In this document: positions 1 to 5,072 of the stretch, piece by piece
How positions within the stretch are numbered: the stretch's first letter is position 1
Layout of the letters: every line of letters starts with the position of its first letter
Assembly (NCBI GenBank): GCA_003488525.1
Contig: DNLG01000126.1
Location: 1 to 5,366, forward strand
Direction of reading: 5' to 3'
Length of the DNA stretch: 5,366 nt
DNA from: Bacteroidota bacterium
GTDB taxonomy: Bacteria; Bacteroidota; Ignavibacteria; Kapaibacteriales; Kapaibacteriaceae
Translations under genes and position numbers: made by a program
Notes under the pieces: generated by a model
Databases searched by the model: none
Told to the model about the DNA's origin: nothing
Seen by the model: only the letters and a program-made list of their open reading frames with translations

Positions 1-61
1 CGACGGTCACAAAGCCGACCAGATTACCACCGGCAAGCACGCGATTGGCTACTCCTGCCAT
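1..61 (-). CDS. N-terminus of a probable tail protein (partial)
   Basis: An ATG at 61-59 begins MAGVANRVLAGGNLVGFVTV and the frame runs off the left edge of the window after 20 complete codons. It is 2 bp past the glycosyltransferase stop and has AAAGGA about 9 nt upstream. The small-residue-rich, beta-prone start, and the position after the tail terminator candidate, fit the major tail (tube) protein that usually comes next in the phage order. Twenty residues are not enough to confirm this. Confidence 0.55.
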   Translation of the reverse strand, partial: MAGVANRVLAGGNLVGFVTV

Positions 62-63
62 GA

Positions 64-840
64 TTATGATCCTTTGTAATTGTGAATGTTCGAGGCTTCG
101 CGCCTCATCATTTCGGCCCAGAACTTCTTGCGTTCCGGGTCGGTTGCGTTCAGGTACTCGGCCGAGACCCCTGCAAGATTGCGCTCCAGCTTGCCACGCA
201 TCGTGTCGGCGTCCGTTTCGTAGCCTACATGGTGCACAATGAGCGAGCACTCGACCATCATGAACGCTTGCTCCTGCACAGCCCATCCGATCTGCTCATG
301 GGCGCGGCCCGTGAAACGGAAGCCGTAGCCGTTGCGGATCAGACGAATGTGCGGAACGTGGTATCGGGCCGCACCCTCTTGGGCTCTGCCTGGTCGCGGG
401 TCTGGTTGGATACCAACGCAGCCGCAGATGAGCCCGCCGATACCCGGCGGATACTCCAGAAGTTTGCCCGTGAAGAATCCGTGCTGGTGAATCAGCAGCC
501 TGTCGTCGGCGTCAAGCCACATGATCCACTCACGGCTTGCGAGACCGATGGCAGTGTTGCGCAGTTGAGAGAAGTCGAGCTCCTGCCACTGGGTAGCGTA
601 GTATCGTATGATCGTACCGTTGGCGAAGGTGACGTCTTTGCGGTGCACAACACTCCCATCGTCCCCGCGTTTGTTCCACAAGATGATAACCTCCGACTTA
701 GGAGGTATGGTCTTCAGTAGGTCGATGACATAGTGCGCGTCGCTCTCGGCGGCGATGACCACGAACGACACCGGCACGGTCTCGGCGTCAACCTGCGGCG
801 CTACTGGCGCCTCGTCAAGAAACTTGATACCGTCAGGCAT
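64..840 (-). CDS. Family 2 glycosyltransferase
   Basis: The 258-residue protein has the layout of a GT-A fold, family 2 glycosyltransferase. A first strand (VSFVVIAAES, 24-33) is followed by a helix. Next come FSQLRNTAIGLASREWIMWLD at 90-110, the family's 'RN-A-x-x-x-A-x-x-x-W-x-x-x-x-D-A-D' signature, and the metal-binding D110-A-D112-D113. GRAHEQI (178-184) matches the G-x-x-H-E motif near the acceptor site. HHVGYETDADTMRGKLERNL (203-222) matches the H-x-G-Y and K-x-x-R-N-L tail seen in GT2 proteins of the TPR-associated type. It should transfer a sugar from a nucleotide-sugar donor in the cytoplasm; donor and acceptor are unknown. Candidate acceptors are a virion tail protein or a host surface glycan. 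The first strand's substrate pocket is less typical (the usual N-terminal acidic motif is replaced by AAESDAH). The 30-odd residues at the C-terminus are helical and charged. ATG 840 is chosen for its strong Shine-Dalgarno site. Confidence 0.88.
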   Translation of the reverse strand: MPDGIKFLDEAPVAPQVDAETVPVSFVVIAAESDAHYVIDLLKTIPPKSEVIILWNKRGDDGSVVHRKDVTFANGTIIRYYATQWQELDFSQLRNTAIGLASREWIMWLDADDRLLIHQHGFFTGKLLEYPPGIGGLICGCVGIQPDPRPGRAQEGAARYHVPHIRLIRNGYGFRFTGRAHEQIGWAVQEQAFMMVECSLIVHHVGYETDADTMRGKLERNLAGVSAEYLNATDPERKKFWAEMMRREASNIHNYKGS

Positions 841-1057
841 GGCCGATACCCTCCACATGTTCCGAGGCGACGATCTTGTGCGGATATAGCACCACCGCAT
901 ACAGCCCCGCTTCGCGGACAAACTGCCCCACGACAAGATCACTGATCGGGTGCGGCTCGGCGTCGCCGAAGAAGTCCCCGTCCATGCGCACGCCGATGTC
1001 GCCGTGCTCGGTGTAGATGGCCTGCAAGTGTGCGACCAGTTCAGAGATAAGCATCAT
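833..1057 (-). CDS. Small conserved-type phage protein, 74 aa
   Basis: This 74-residue protein starts with a helix (MMLISELVAHLQAIYTEHGD), followed by short strands (IGVRMDGDF; SDLVVGQFV; LYAVVLYP). This is the pattern of a family of small phage proteins that begin with a 'x-E-L-x-x-x-L' helix followed by a D/G-rich strand; their function is unknown to me. It sits between the tail terminator candidate and the glycosyltransferase. The start is the first of two adjacent ATGs (1057 and 1054); the first makes the ATGA overlap with the previous stop. It has no Shine-Dalgarno sequence, so translation probably depends on ribosomes finishing the upstream gene. It overlaps the next gene by 8 bp and carries that gene's ribosome binding site. 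Confidence 0.75.
   Translation of the reverse strand: MMLISELVAHLQAIYTEHGDIGVRMDGDFFGDAEPHPISDLVVGQFVREAGLYAVVLYPHKIVASEHVEGIGHA
849..854 (-). promoter_or_regulatory. Strong ribosome binding site of the glycosyltransferase
   Basis: GGAGGG on the coding strand lies 8 nt before ATG 840. It is one of the best Shine-Dalgarno matches in the window. It separates the true start from an in-frame ATG at 942 that would overlap the small 74-residue gene almost completely. Confidence 0.75.
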
Positions 1058-1527
1058 GATTGAACGTATGTGATGAGAACTTCGTACATCAGCGCAACGG
1101 CCTGTGAGCCGTCGCTCACAAAGCCCGTGACGCGGTCTTGCTCGATGTTGTGCAACGTGATCGTGTACCCTGCCGTCGTGGCATCGGAGACGGGTAGCGT
1201 TTCCAGAATCGCGTCGATGCGTCTTTCGATGCGCTCGGCGATCTGCCCATGAAGCACCGCGTCCAGCCCTGCGTCGTTGCTGTCAACGGGCGTCTGCTGC
1301 ATTGCATAGACGCCGACGCGGCACTGCCGAAGGCCATAGTAGGCGCGGTTGTCCTGCAGCGATTCGGGCCTTGCCTCGTCGCTGATGATGTTGACGTAGA
1401 CGGCGGTCTTGTTGGTGCTCATAGCCGTTTCGACGTTGAACACCTTGCGCACGTCGAAGGTGCGTTCCTTCTTTAGTGCTTCACGCACGGTGTCCAGCAT
1501 GAAGGCGTATTTAGACGTGGTCGCCAT
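1054..1527 (-). CDS. Probable tail terminator / tail completion protein
   Basis: The protein has 157 residues with mixed alpha/beta character. It has an N-terminal helix (MLDTVREALKK), two strands (TAVYVNIISDEA; LRQCRVGVYAMQ), a long middle helix (GLDAVLHGQIAERIERRIDAILETL, about residues 87-111) and a C-terminal pair of strands (GYTITLHNIEQ; QAVALMYEVLITYVQ). That strand-helix-strand order, with a closing strand rich in V, I and Y, is the general design of phage tail terminators, which cap the tail tube and join it to the neck. The position right after the gp10-like gene is where that protein is expected. I see no residue motif that proves the family. The start at 1527 shares one base with the previous stop and has GAGG 6 nt upstream. 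It ends in an ATGA overlap. Confidence 0.72.
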   Translation of the reverse strand: MATTSKYAFMLDTVREALKKERTFDVRKVFNVETAMSTNKTAVYVNIISDEARPESLQDNRAYYGLRQCRVGVYAMQQTPVDSNDAGLDAVLHGQIAERIERRIDAILETLPVSDATTAGYTITLHNIEQDRVTGFVSDGSQAVALMYEVLITYVQS

Positions 1528-1985
1528 TACTTGCCTCGCAGAAGTTTGACGAATAGCGTATCGATCAGCTTGGCCATCGTGGTGTCTTGAAACTGCTTCA
1601 TAGCCGGCCCGATGTACGGGCGCTTCGGCATGGTGGCCGCGTGATTGCGTCCCGTCTGACCGCCGTACTCGTGAATGCGTGCGTAGGGTATAACCGCAAG
1701 GTCAACGCCCCACTCGAACGTCACCTGCGATGACTGCACAGTCGTGCGGCTGACGTTGCCCGGCGCGTTGTAAATCGTGGCGGCTTTCAAGAGGTTGCCC
1801 TTTACAACTTGCAGCTTCGTGCCCTGCGGCATTCGTGGGTAGGTCGGCGACATATTGCGCCCCTGCTCCATGAAGTCCGACACGTCAGCCCCCAGTGCGG
1901 TCTGGACGCGCTGCGGATCGAAGGCGTCTTTGAGTTGCTTCGGCAGGTCTGCGAGGATCCCACGCACGTACTCGTCAACGGTCAT
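1527..1985 (-). CDS. HK97 gp10 / virion morphogenesis-like tail completion protein
   Basis: The 152-residue protein has the hallmarks of the HK97 gp10-like and Mu gpG-like (phage virion morphogenesis) families. These are a helical start, a GNLLKA segment (63-68) where the family has its G-x-L-x-x-S/A turn, a strand with EWGVDLAVIPYARIHEYGG (91-109), and a late MPKRPYIGPA (119-128), the usual R-P-[FY]-[IL]-G motif. These proteins act at the neck or tail completion step. Its place between the head-tail connector and a terminator-like protein is the standard order in siphophages and some myophages. ATG 1985 overlaps the previous stop (ATGA) and has GAGGG 7 nt upstream. An alternative TTG at 1991 lacks such support. 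The stop overlaps the next start as TAATG. Confidence 0.87.
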   Translation of the reverse strand: MTVDEYVRGILADLPKQLKDAFDPQRVQTALGADVSDFMEQGRNMSPTYPRMPQGTKLQVVKGNLLKAATIYNAPGNVSRTTVQSSQVTFEWGVDLAVIPYARIHEYGGQTGRNHAATMPKRPYIGPAMKQFQDTTMAKLIDTLFVKLLRGK

Positions 1986-2563
1986 AGCCAAGCCCTCATG
2001 ATATACGGTGCGAGACGCTGACGGAACCTAATGCTCAAATCACGATACGTTGTGGTCTGCGTCTGCCCGCCCTGCGACTGCGCAACCGAGGCCAGACCGA
2101 AGCGGTTCTCACGACCTGCAAAGTCCGTGTTCTTCCACAATTCGACGACCATCTCCGAGCAGACCGATTCAAGGTCAGCAGGCACGGCGTTCGTCGTGCC
2201 GTCGTAGCCGATGGTCATGTTCGCCTTCCACAGCCCCGTTGTCAGACCACCCTCATAGTATAGCGACCAGACGCCGTCGGCCTTGTAGACAAAGCCGCCC
2301 GTTACCGTCGTCCACGCCACATCGGGCGTGGCCCTGTATTGCAGGGACGTCAGCACCACAGGCACGGTATATGGCAGCAGATACGTCCGCTCCAGCGTGC
2401 CGGCAAACTCGAAGCCCACGGCCTCGCCATCGACGGGTTGTTTACAGATGCCCTTGATGATGGCCGTGGCCTGACCGATCAGCGACGTAAGCCGCGCATC
2501 CTGCGACGAATCGGGGATGTTGATGTACGTGGTCTTGAGCTTGTTGGTCGTAGTCAGCGGCAT
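1982..2563 (-). CDS. Phage head-tail connector protein
   Basis: The 193-residue protein resembles the head-tail connector/adaptor group (HK97 gp6, SPP1 gp15-like). The N-terminal helices (LKTTYINI, then ARLTSLIGQATAIIKGICKQ, residues 23-42) match the typical start in which two helices follow a short acidic loop. Next come a strand region (RTYLLPYTVPVVLTSLQYR, residues 59-77), a segment with Trp and Gly (GVWSLYYEGGL, 97-107), MTIGYDG (116-122), and a helix after VPADLESVCSEMVVELW (127-143). That is the order seen in the family. Such proteins form a ring below the portal at the head-tail junction. ATG 2563 is 1 bp past the endolysin stop; the longer open frame to 2800 overlaps the endolysin and is rejected. 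The TGA overlaps the next ATG. The family call is by pattern, and the subfamily is uncertain. Confidence 0.8.
   Translation of the reverse strand: MPLTTTNKLKTTYINIPDSSQDARLTSLIGQATAIIKGICKQPVDGEAVGFEFAGTLERTYLLPYTVPVVLTSLQYRATPDVAWTTVTGGFVYKADGVWSLYYEGGLTTGLWKANMTIGYDGTTNAVPADLESVCSEMVVELWKNTDFAGRENRFGLASVAQSQGGQTQTTTYRDLSIRFRQRLAPYIMRAWL
1993..1997 (-). promoter_or_regulatory. Ribosome binding site for the gp10-like gene
   Basis: GAGGG on the coding strand lies 7 nt before ATG 1985, inside the last codons of the head-tail connector gene. It favours ATG 1985 over the in-frame TTG at 1991. Confidence 0.6.
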
Positions 2564-2564
2564 C

Positions 2565-3017
2565 TCAGTTTCCCAGTCGCGTGTTAAGGATCTGTTGGTC
2601 TGCGCTCTTGAGCGGCTTTGGCAGGCGTGCGCCGATGAAGTCCGCACGCGGGTACGGCCTGACGTTGACCTCGTTGGCCTGATTACCTCCGAGTACCATG
2701 ATATGCGTCGGCGTGAAGCCAACGCACAAGCCCACGTGATTGCCGCCGCGCCTGCGGAACACGACAATGCACCCGAGCTGCAGCTCGCACGGCTGGCCAT
2801 ACGTTGCCCACGACACAGCCGCCGCCGAACGTGTCAACGGATACTTGGCTTCCTTCATGACCCAGTTCAGGAACGAAGAACACCAAGGCACCTCATCGGT
2901 CGTGGCCTTGAGCGTCGTCGTGGCATGGTAGGCAATGATGCGCGGGTTGTGCGTGTTGCCTACGACCTCCTTGACGCCGCGCTCGTTGTTGGCAATGTCC
3001 ATCCAGCTATATCTCAC
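2565..3017 (-). CDS. Endolysin: CHAP/TIGR02594-type peptidoglycan hydrolase
   Basis: The 150-residue protein matches the phage cell-wall hydrolase family TIGR02594 in the CHAP/NlpC-P60 papain-like fold. Visible features in order are the start region WMDIANNERGVKE (5-17), NPRIIAY (24-30), the nucleophile motif DEVPWCSSF with Cys46, the histidine motif GGNHVGLCVG with His94, and LGGNQ with Asn112 as the likely third catalytic residue. It would cleave peptidoglycan peptide or amide bonds at host lysis. It has no signal peptide, so export would depend on the holin. GTG 3017 is preferred because GAGGGAG lies 5 nt upstream and the conserved Trp precedes the DIA segment; ATG 3002 is an alternative giving 145 residues. 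It overlaps the previous gene by 11 bp and ends 1 bp before the head-tail connector. The position usually occupied by Asp in CHAP proteins (G-D-x-V) is Cys83 here. Confidence 0.92.
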   Translation of the reverse strand: MRYSWMDIANNERGVKEVVGNTHNPRIIAYHATTTLKATTDEVPWCSSFLNWVMKEAKYPLTRSAAAVSWATYGQPCELQLGCIVVFRRRGGNHVGLCVGFTPTHIMVLGGNQANEVNVRPYPRADFIGARLPKPLKSADQQILNTRLGN

Positions 3018-3300
3018 CGTGGCTCCCTCGTGCTGTTCTGAATGCCTGGTAAATAAGTTGCTCGGCTGCCGATACAAACTCCTCGTCTGCATCGCGCCCC
3101 ATCGTGAACTCCAAGGCGTGCAGGGCCTCGTGAATGAACGTCTTAAAACGCTCCTCAGGCGTTGTCGGCCTGCCACCTACGGTCTCGGCGATCAGGATAG
3201 TGTGCGTCGTAAAGTCACACAGTCCGTAACCGTCGAGCCTCTTGCGAAGCCGCACGTGCCAGCGGTTGCCCGCCATAACGAATGACTTCGGCACCGTCAT
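3007..3300 (-). CDS. HEXXH metallopeptidase-like phage protein, 97 aa
   Basis: The 97-residue protein contains H56-E57-A-L-H60 (FIHEALHALEF), the zinc-binding and catalytic motif of gluzincin/SprT-like metallopeptidases. It is followed by an acidic turn and a helix, DADEEFVSAAEQLIYQAF (71-88), where a glutamate could supply the third zinc ligand. A strand-like segment before the motif (THTILIAET) matches the usual layout of small phage proteins of this type: edge strand, HEXXH helix, then EE helix. No signal peptide is present. The substrate is unknown; possible roles include processing of phage proteins or cleavage of a host factor. ATG 3300 forms an ATGA overlap with the phosphoesterase stop and has GGGGTGG just upstream. 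A longer frame open to 3576 is only read-through opposite the phosphoesterase coding frame. The motif is clear, but activity is not proven. Confidence 0.85.
   Translation of the reverse strand: MTVPKSFVMAGNRWHVRLRKRLDGYGLCDFTTHTILIAETVGGRPTTPEERFKTFIHEALHALEFTMGRDADEEFVSAAEQLIYQAFRTARGSHGEI
3023..3029 (-). promoter_or_regulatory. Ribosome binding site that decides the endolysin start
   Basis: On the coding strand GAGGGAG ends 5 nt before GTG 3017. It lies inside the end of the metallopeptidase-like gene. ATG 3002 has no comparable sequence at a proper distance, so the GTG is the more likely start. Confidence 0.65.
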
Positions 3301-4322
3301 CGCACCACCCCGTCCATGATCACGCGGTTCTGCACAACGAACGTGCCGTCCTTGGCAAGTTCGACAACAGCAAAGCCGTGATTCCAGCCGTTTCTGGCCG
3401 CGTAGTGAGGGTTTAGGTCGCACAGGCACCCCACAGACCACCCCGCGATAAACGAGCCGTCCAGCGGCTTGCGGATAAGGTCTTGGCTTGTGCGGTGAAC
3501 ATGACCTACGAGGATGTTGTCGAGCGCCTTCATGCGGAAGTTCCGCGCCGGCATCACGCCGCCGCCACCAAACCACTCATGGCCATGGTCTACCCACAGC
3601 TTGCCGATGGTCATCTTCGCCCGCTGGCCGACCCACTCGATACCATGCTCACGCAGTCCGAGCAGTTCGGGTAGTTCCAGCGTGCCCGACAGCTCGCTGG
3701 CCTTGCGTGCCAAGTACCGCGCGAAGCGTTCCTCGTGGTTGCCCTCACGGTAGATGATTCGCACGCCGTCGCCGAAGAACCTCCGCAGGTGTCCGAGCAT
3801 CTTCTTGCCGACGTCAAGCTCCCACTTCCACGAACGCTTGACTTCGACCTTCTCATGGGCGCTCAGCTGGTAGCAGTCCATCATATCGCCGTTGAGAACG
3901 ATCGTCTGGACGTCGGCGTCCTTCATCGCCTGCAACGCCGTCATGTAGGCCCCGTAGAACGCGCCGCTCCCGTCTCTGCGCAGATCGTGAAACGGCCAAT
4001 GCGCGTCCGAGATAATGCCCGTGCGCTCCGACGTCACCTCACAGACAACGTCCTCCCGCAGCTCGCCAATCTCCAGCCCGTCATCGATGCCCGGCACCGC
4101 TCCGTAGCTCTCGTTCTGCGAAGCCACACGCGGATCCCACGGCTCATCACTGCCGAAGCGTTCTGCGAGTTCGTCCAGCGTTACGCCGGCACGCCTCGCC
4201 ATGCCTTGCTTCCATAGCTTGTCGGCAGTAGCCGCCGGCCCGGGTGCCATAACGACACCCGAGGCCTTGCGTGCTTCACGAATGAGCTCGTACTCTTCGT
4301 CGGTGATGTTCGGACGTGGCAT
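3297..4322 (-). CDS. Calcineurin-like metallophosphoesterase
   Basis: The 341-residue protein carries the complete metal-binding signature of the calcineurin-like phosphoesterase superfamily, in order: D106-A-H108 (ISDAHWPFHD), G145-D146 (LNGDMMD), G194-N195-H196-E197, D246-H-G-H249, and G273-H-V-H276. These residues normally hold two metal ions and hydrolyse phosphomono- or phosphodiesters, so an active enzyme is expected; the substrate (nucleic acid, nucleotide or protein phosphate) cannot be read from the sequence. Residues 1-100 are not part of the catalytic fold. They include a helix-rich stretch ending VTLDELAERFG, which resembles half of a helix-turn-helix and might bind DNA or a partner. 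There is no signal peptide, so it should act in the cytoplasm. ATG 4322 lies 2 bp after the holin-like stop, and the TGA overlaps the next ATG. Related enzymes occur in many phages, but their role is poorly defined. The family call is firm. Confidence 0.93.
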   Translation of the reverse strand: MPRPNITDEEYELIREARKASGVVMAPGPAATADKLWKQGMARRAGVTLDELAERFGSDEPWDPRVASQNESYGAVPGIDDGLEIGELREDVVCEVTSERTGIISDAHWPFHDLRRDGSGAFYGAYMTALQAMKDADVQTIVLNGDMMDCYQLSAHEKVEVKRSWKWELDVGKKMLGHLRRFFGDGVRIIYREGNHEERFARYLARKASELSGTLELPELLGLREHGIEWVGQRAKMTIGKLWVDHGHEWFGGGGVMPARNFRMKALDNILVGHVHRTSQDLIRKPLDGSFIAGWSVGCLCDLNPHYAARNGWNHGFAVVELAKDGTFVVQNRVIMDGVVR

Positions 4323-4324
4323 GA

Positions 4325-4666
4325 TCAGTTGCTGTCCGCGTCCTTCGAGAACAGACCGATCAGGAACACCGTAACGGTGATGATGGCCTCGGATGGAAGC
4401 ACGACGCCAAGCAGGGCGTTTGCGATGTATGCCACGCCGCCGACGATGCCGGTGATGGTTGTCTTAGGGTTCTTCATAAGAACTCCCCATGTAATGTGGA
4501 TGATGTACGGCACAAGGCGTGCCTTCTGCCAAAGTGTAAGTTCTACGGGCTCGATCGGCACGGGCAACGGTTCGGGCTTGTGCCGGAAGAACTTCGTTGC
4601 GTGCTCCTCGTTCGTGCGCTCGATCAATCGCGGTGCAACCTTGCTGATGATGATCTCGTCGCTCAC
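4325..4666 (-). CDS. Holin-like membrane protein
   Basis: The full frame gives 113 residues. Residues 64-113 look like a small phage holin: a short basic start (MKNPKTT), two hydrophobic segments (about 70-82 and 91-107) separated by a short polar turn (LPSE), and a charged tail, LFSKDADSN. Holins form lesions in the inner membrane that release or activate the endolysin, which fits the peptidoglycan hydrolase two genes further on. The first 63 residues are polar and proline-rich (PEPLPVPIEPVE), then amphipathic to hydrophobic (WQKARLVPYIIHITWGVL), possibly a third membrane-associated segment. The chosen start is GTG at 4666, overlapping the previous stop as GTGA and preceded by a G-rich tract. 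An in-frame ATG at 4477 has its own Shine-Dalgarno-like GGGGAG and could yield a 50-residue short form. The holin assignment rests on topology, size and position, not a confirmed family match. Confidence 0.75.
   Translation of the reverse strand: MSDEIIISKVAPRLIERTNEEHATKFFRHKPEPLPVPIEPVELTLWQKARLVPYIIHITWGVLMKNPKTTITGIVGGVAYIANALLGVVLPSEAIITVTVFLIGLFSKDADSN
4483..4488 (-). promoter_or_regulatory. Possible internal ribosome binding site for a short holin form
   Basis: On the coding strand GGGGAG lies 5 nt upstream of an in-frame ATG at 4477-4475 inside the holin-like gene. Translation from there gives a 50-residue protein with both holin-like membrane segments. The match is as good as those at accepted starts in this window, but whether it is used is unknown. 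Confidence 0.4.
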
Positions 4667-4905
4667 TTCGCCCCCCGCTCTTCGAGGCGCACAAGGCGCT
4701 CGATGATGCCGATAAGTTGCTTCGACATCTCCTGGTCGGACTGCTGCAACTTGACGATGGAGTCCGTTGCCGACTTAAGGATGGCGTGCATGGAGAGCGT
4801 CGTCTCACGTGTGGACTTCGTCTCCTGCACGAGGTTCTTCATAAAGAATCCGATGGTCGCCACCATGCCCGAAAGCATGATACCGATAAGGACTTCTGGT
4901 GTCAT
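4663..4905 (-). CDS. Membrane-anchored coiled-coil protein near the holin-like gene
   Basis: The protein has 80 residues. It begins MTPEVLIGIMLSGMVATIGF, giving one transmembrane segment at about residues 5-22. A charged, heptad-like helix follows to the end (LKSATDSIVKLQQ, then MSKQLIGIIERLVRLEERG), likely a coiled coil. Acidic residues before the membrane segment and lysines just after it predict, by the positive-inside rule, that the helix stays in the cytoplasm; that argues against an ordinary inner-membrane spanin. Its place directly before the holin-like gene suggests a lysis accessory role, such as antiholin or holin partner, but this is inference. I chose ATG 4905 over GTG 4911 because it makes an ATGA overlap with the previous gene. 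Its TGA in turn overlaps the next gene's GTG. Confidence 0.8.
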   Translation of the reverse strand: MTPEVLIGIMLSGMVATIGFFMKNLVQETKSTRETTLSMHAILKSATDSIVKLQQSDQEMSKQLIGIIERLVRLEERGAK

Positions 4906-5066
4906 TTCCACGTTCCCGATACTTTAAGCCACGTCCGCACGGTCTCGGCCTTCCACACGCCACCCGCGCGCGTCCATAGAAGCCGCTGACCCCATACGCC
5001 ACTCACCCGTAGGTATGGCAGCGTATAGGTCGGCGCACTCTGATTGGAAAGGAGACTCAGCAGCAT
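4902..5066 (-). CDS. Tryptophan-repeat miniprotein, 54 aa
   Basis: An ATG at 5066-5064 starts a 54-residue protein ending in a TGA that overlaps the next gene's ATG (ATGA). After an N-terminal MLLSLLSN it is built mainly from three imperfect copies of one motif: YLRVSGVW (residues 18-25), WTRAGGVW (31-38) and WLKVSGTW (46-53). The consensus is aromatic-x-basic-x-small-Gly-x-Trp, often followed by Lys. Similar Gly-Val-Trp-Lys beta repeats occur in phage tail or fibre-associated proteins, which suggests a small beta-structured virion or surface-binding protein; this is inference. The sequence shows no clear Shine-Dalgarno site. It overlaps a competing frame on the same strand (starting near 5002) that lacks such regularity. 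The repeat and the exact ATGA junction make this the better call. Confidence 0.72.
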   Translation of the reverse strand: MLLSLLSNQSAPTYTLPYLRVSGVWGQRLLWTRAGGVWKAETVRTWLKVSGTWK

Positions 5067-5072
5067 GGCGGT

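Noticed and set aside
82..720. Long plus-strand open frame (212 codons) opposite the glycosyltransferase.
   Set aside because: It is antisense to a gene with clear GT2 motifs, contains no recognisable domain, and arises because the GC-rich coding strand leaves its complement with few stops.
840..942. N-terminal extension of the glycosyltransferase to 942.
   Set aside because: It overlaps the 74-residue gene, while ATG 840 has a GGAGGG site at the right distance.
2563..2800. N-terminal extension of the head-tail connector to 2800.
   Set aside because: It overlaps the catalytic part of the endolysin and is rich in Ser, Arg and Ala; ATG 2563 lies 1 bp after the endolysin stop.
2517..3041. Plus-strand open frame (174 codons) opposite the endolysin.
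   Set aside because: It is antisense to the conserved CHAP motifs, its translation is arginine-rich and featureless, and every supported gene here is on the other strand.
3017..3176. N-terminal extension of the endolysin to 3176.
   Set aside because: It overlaps the HEXXH coding region and is Arg/Ser-rich, unlike the family; GTG 3017 has a good ribosome binding site and begins just before the conserved Trp.
3300..3576. N-terminal extension of the HEXXH protein to a start at 3576.
   Set aside because: The extension lies wholly over the phosphoesterase coding region, is low-complexity in composition, and the ATGA overlap at 3300 gives a natural start.
3735..4217. Plus-strand open frame (160 codons) opposite the phosphoesterase.
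   Set aside because: It is antisense to a protein with a complete metal-binding signature and has no domain features of its own.
4496..4927. Plus-strand open frame (143 codons) opposite the holin-like and coiled-coil genes.
   Set aside because: It spans the junction of two well-supported minus-strand genes and has no recognisable composition or motif.
4805..5002. Minus-strand open frame in another register across the tryptophan-repeat gene.
   Set aside because: Its translation is rich in Arg and Gly without structure, it would overlap two supported genes, and it lacks the start-stop coupling seen for the repeat protein.
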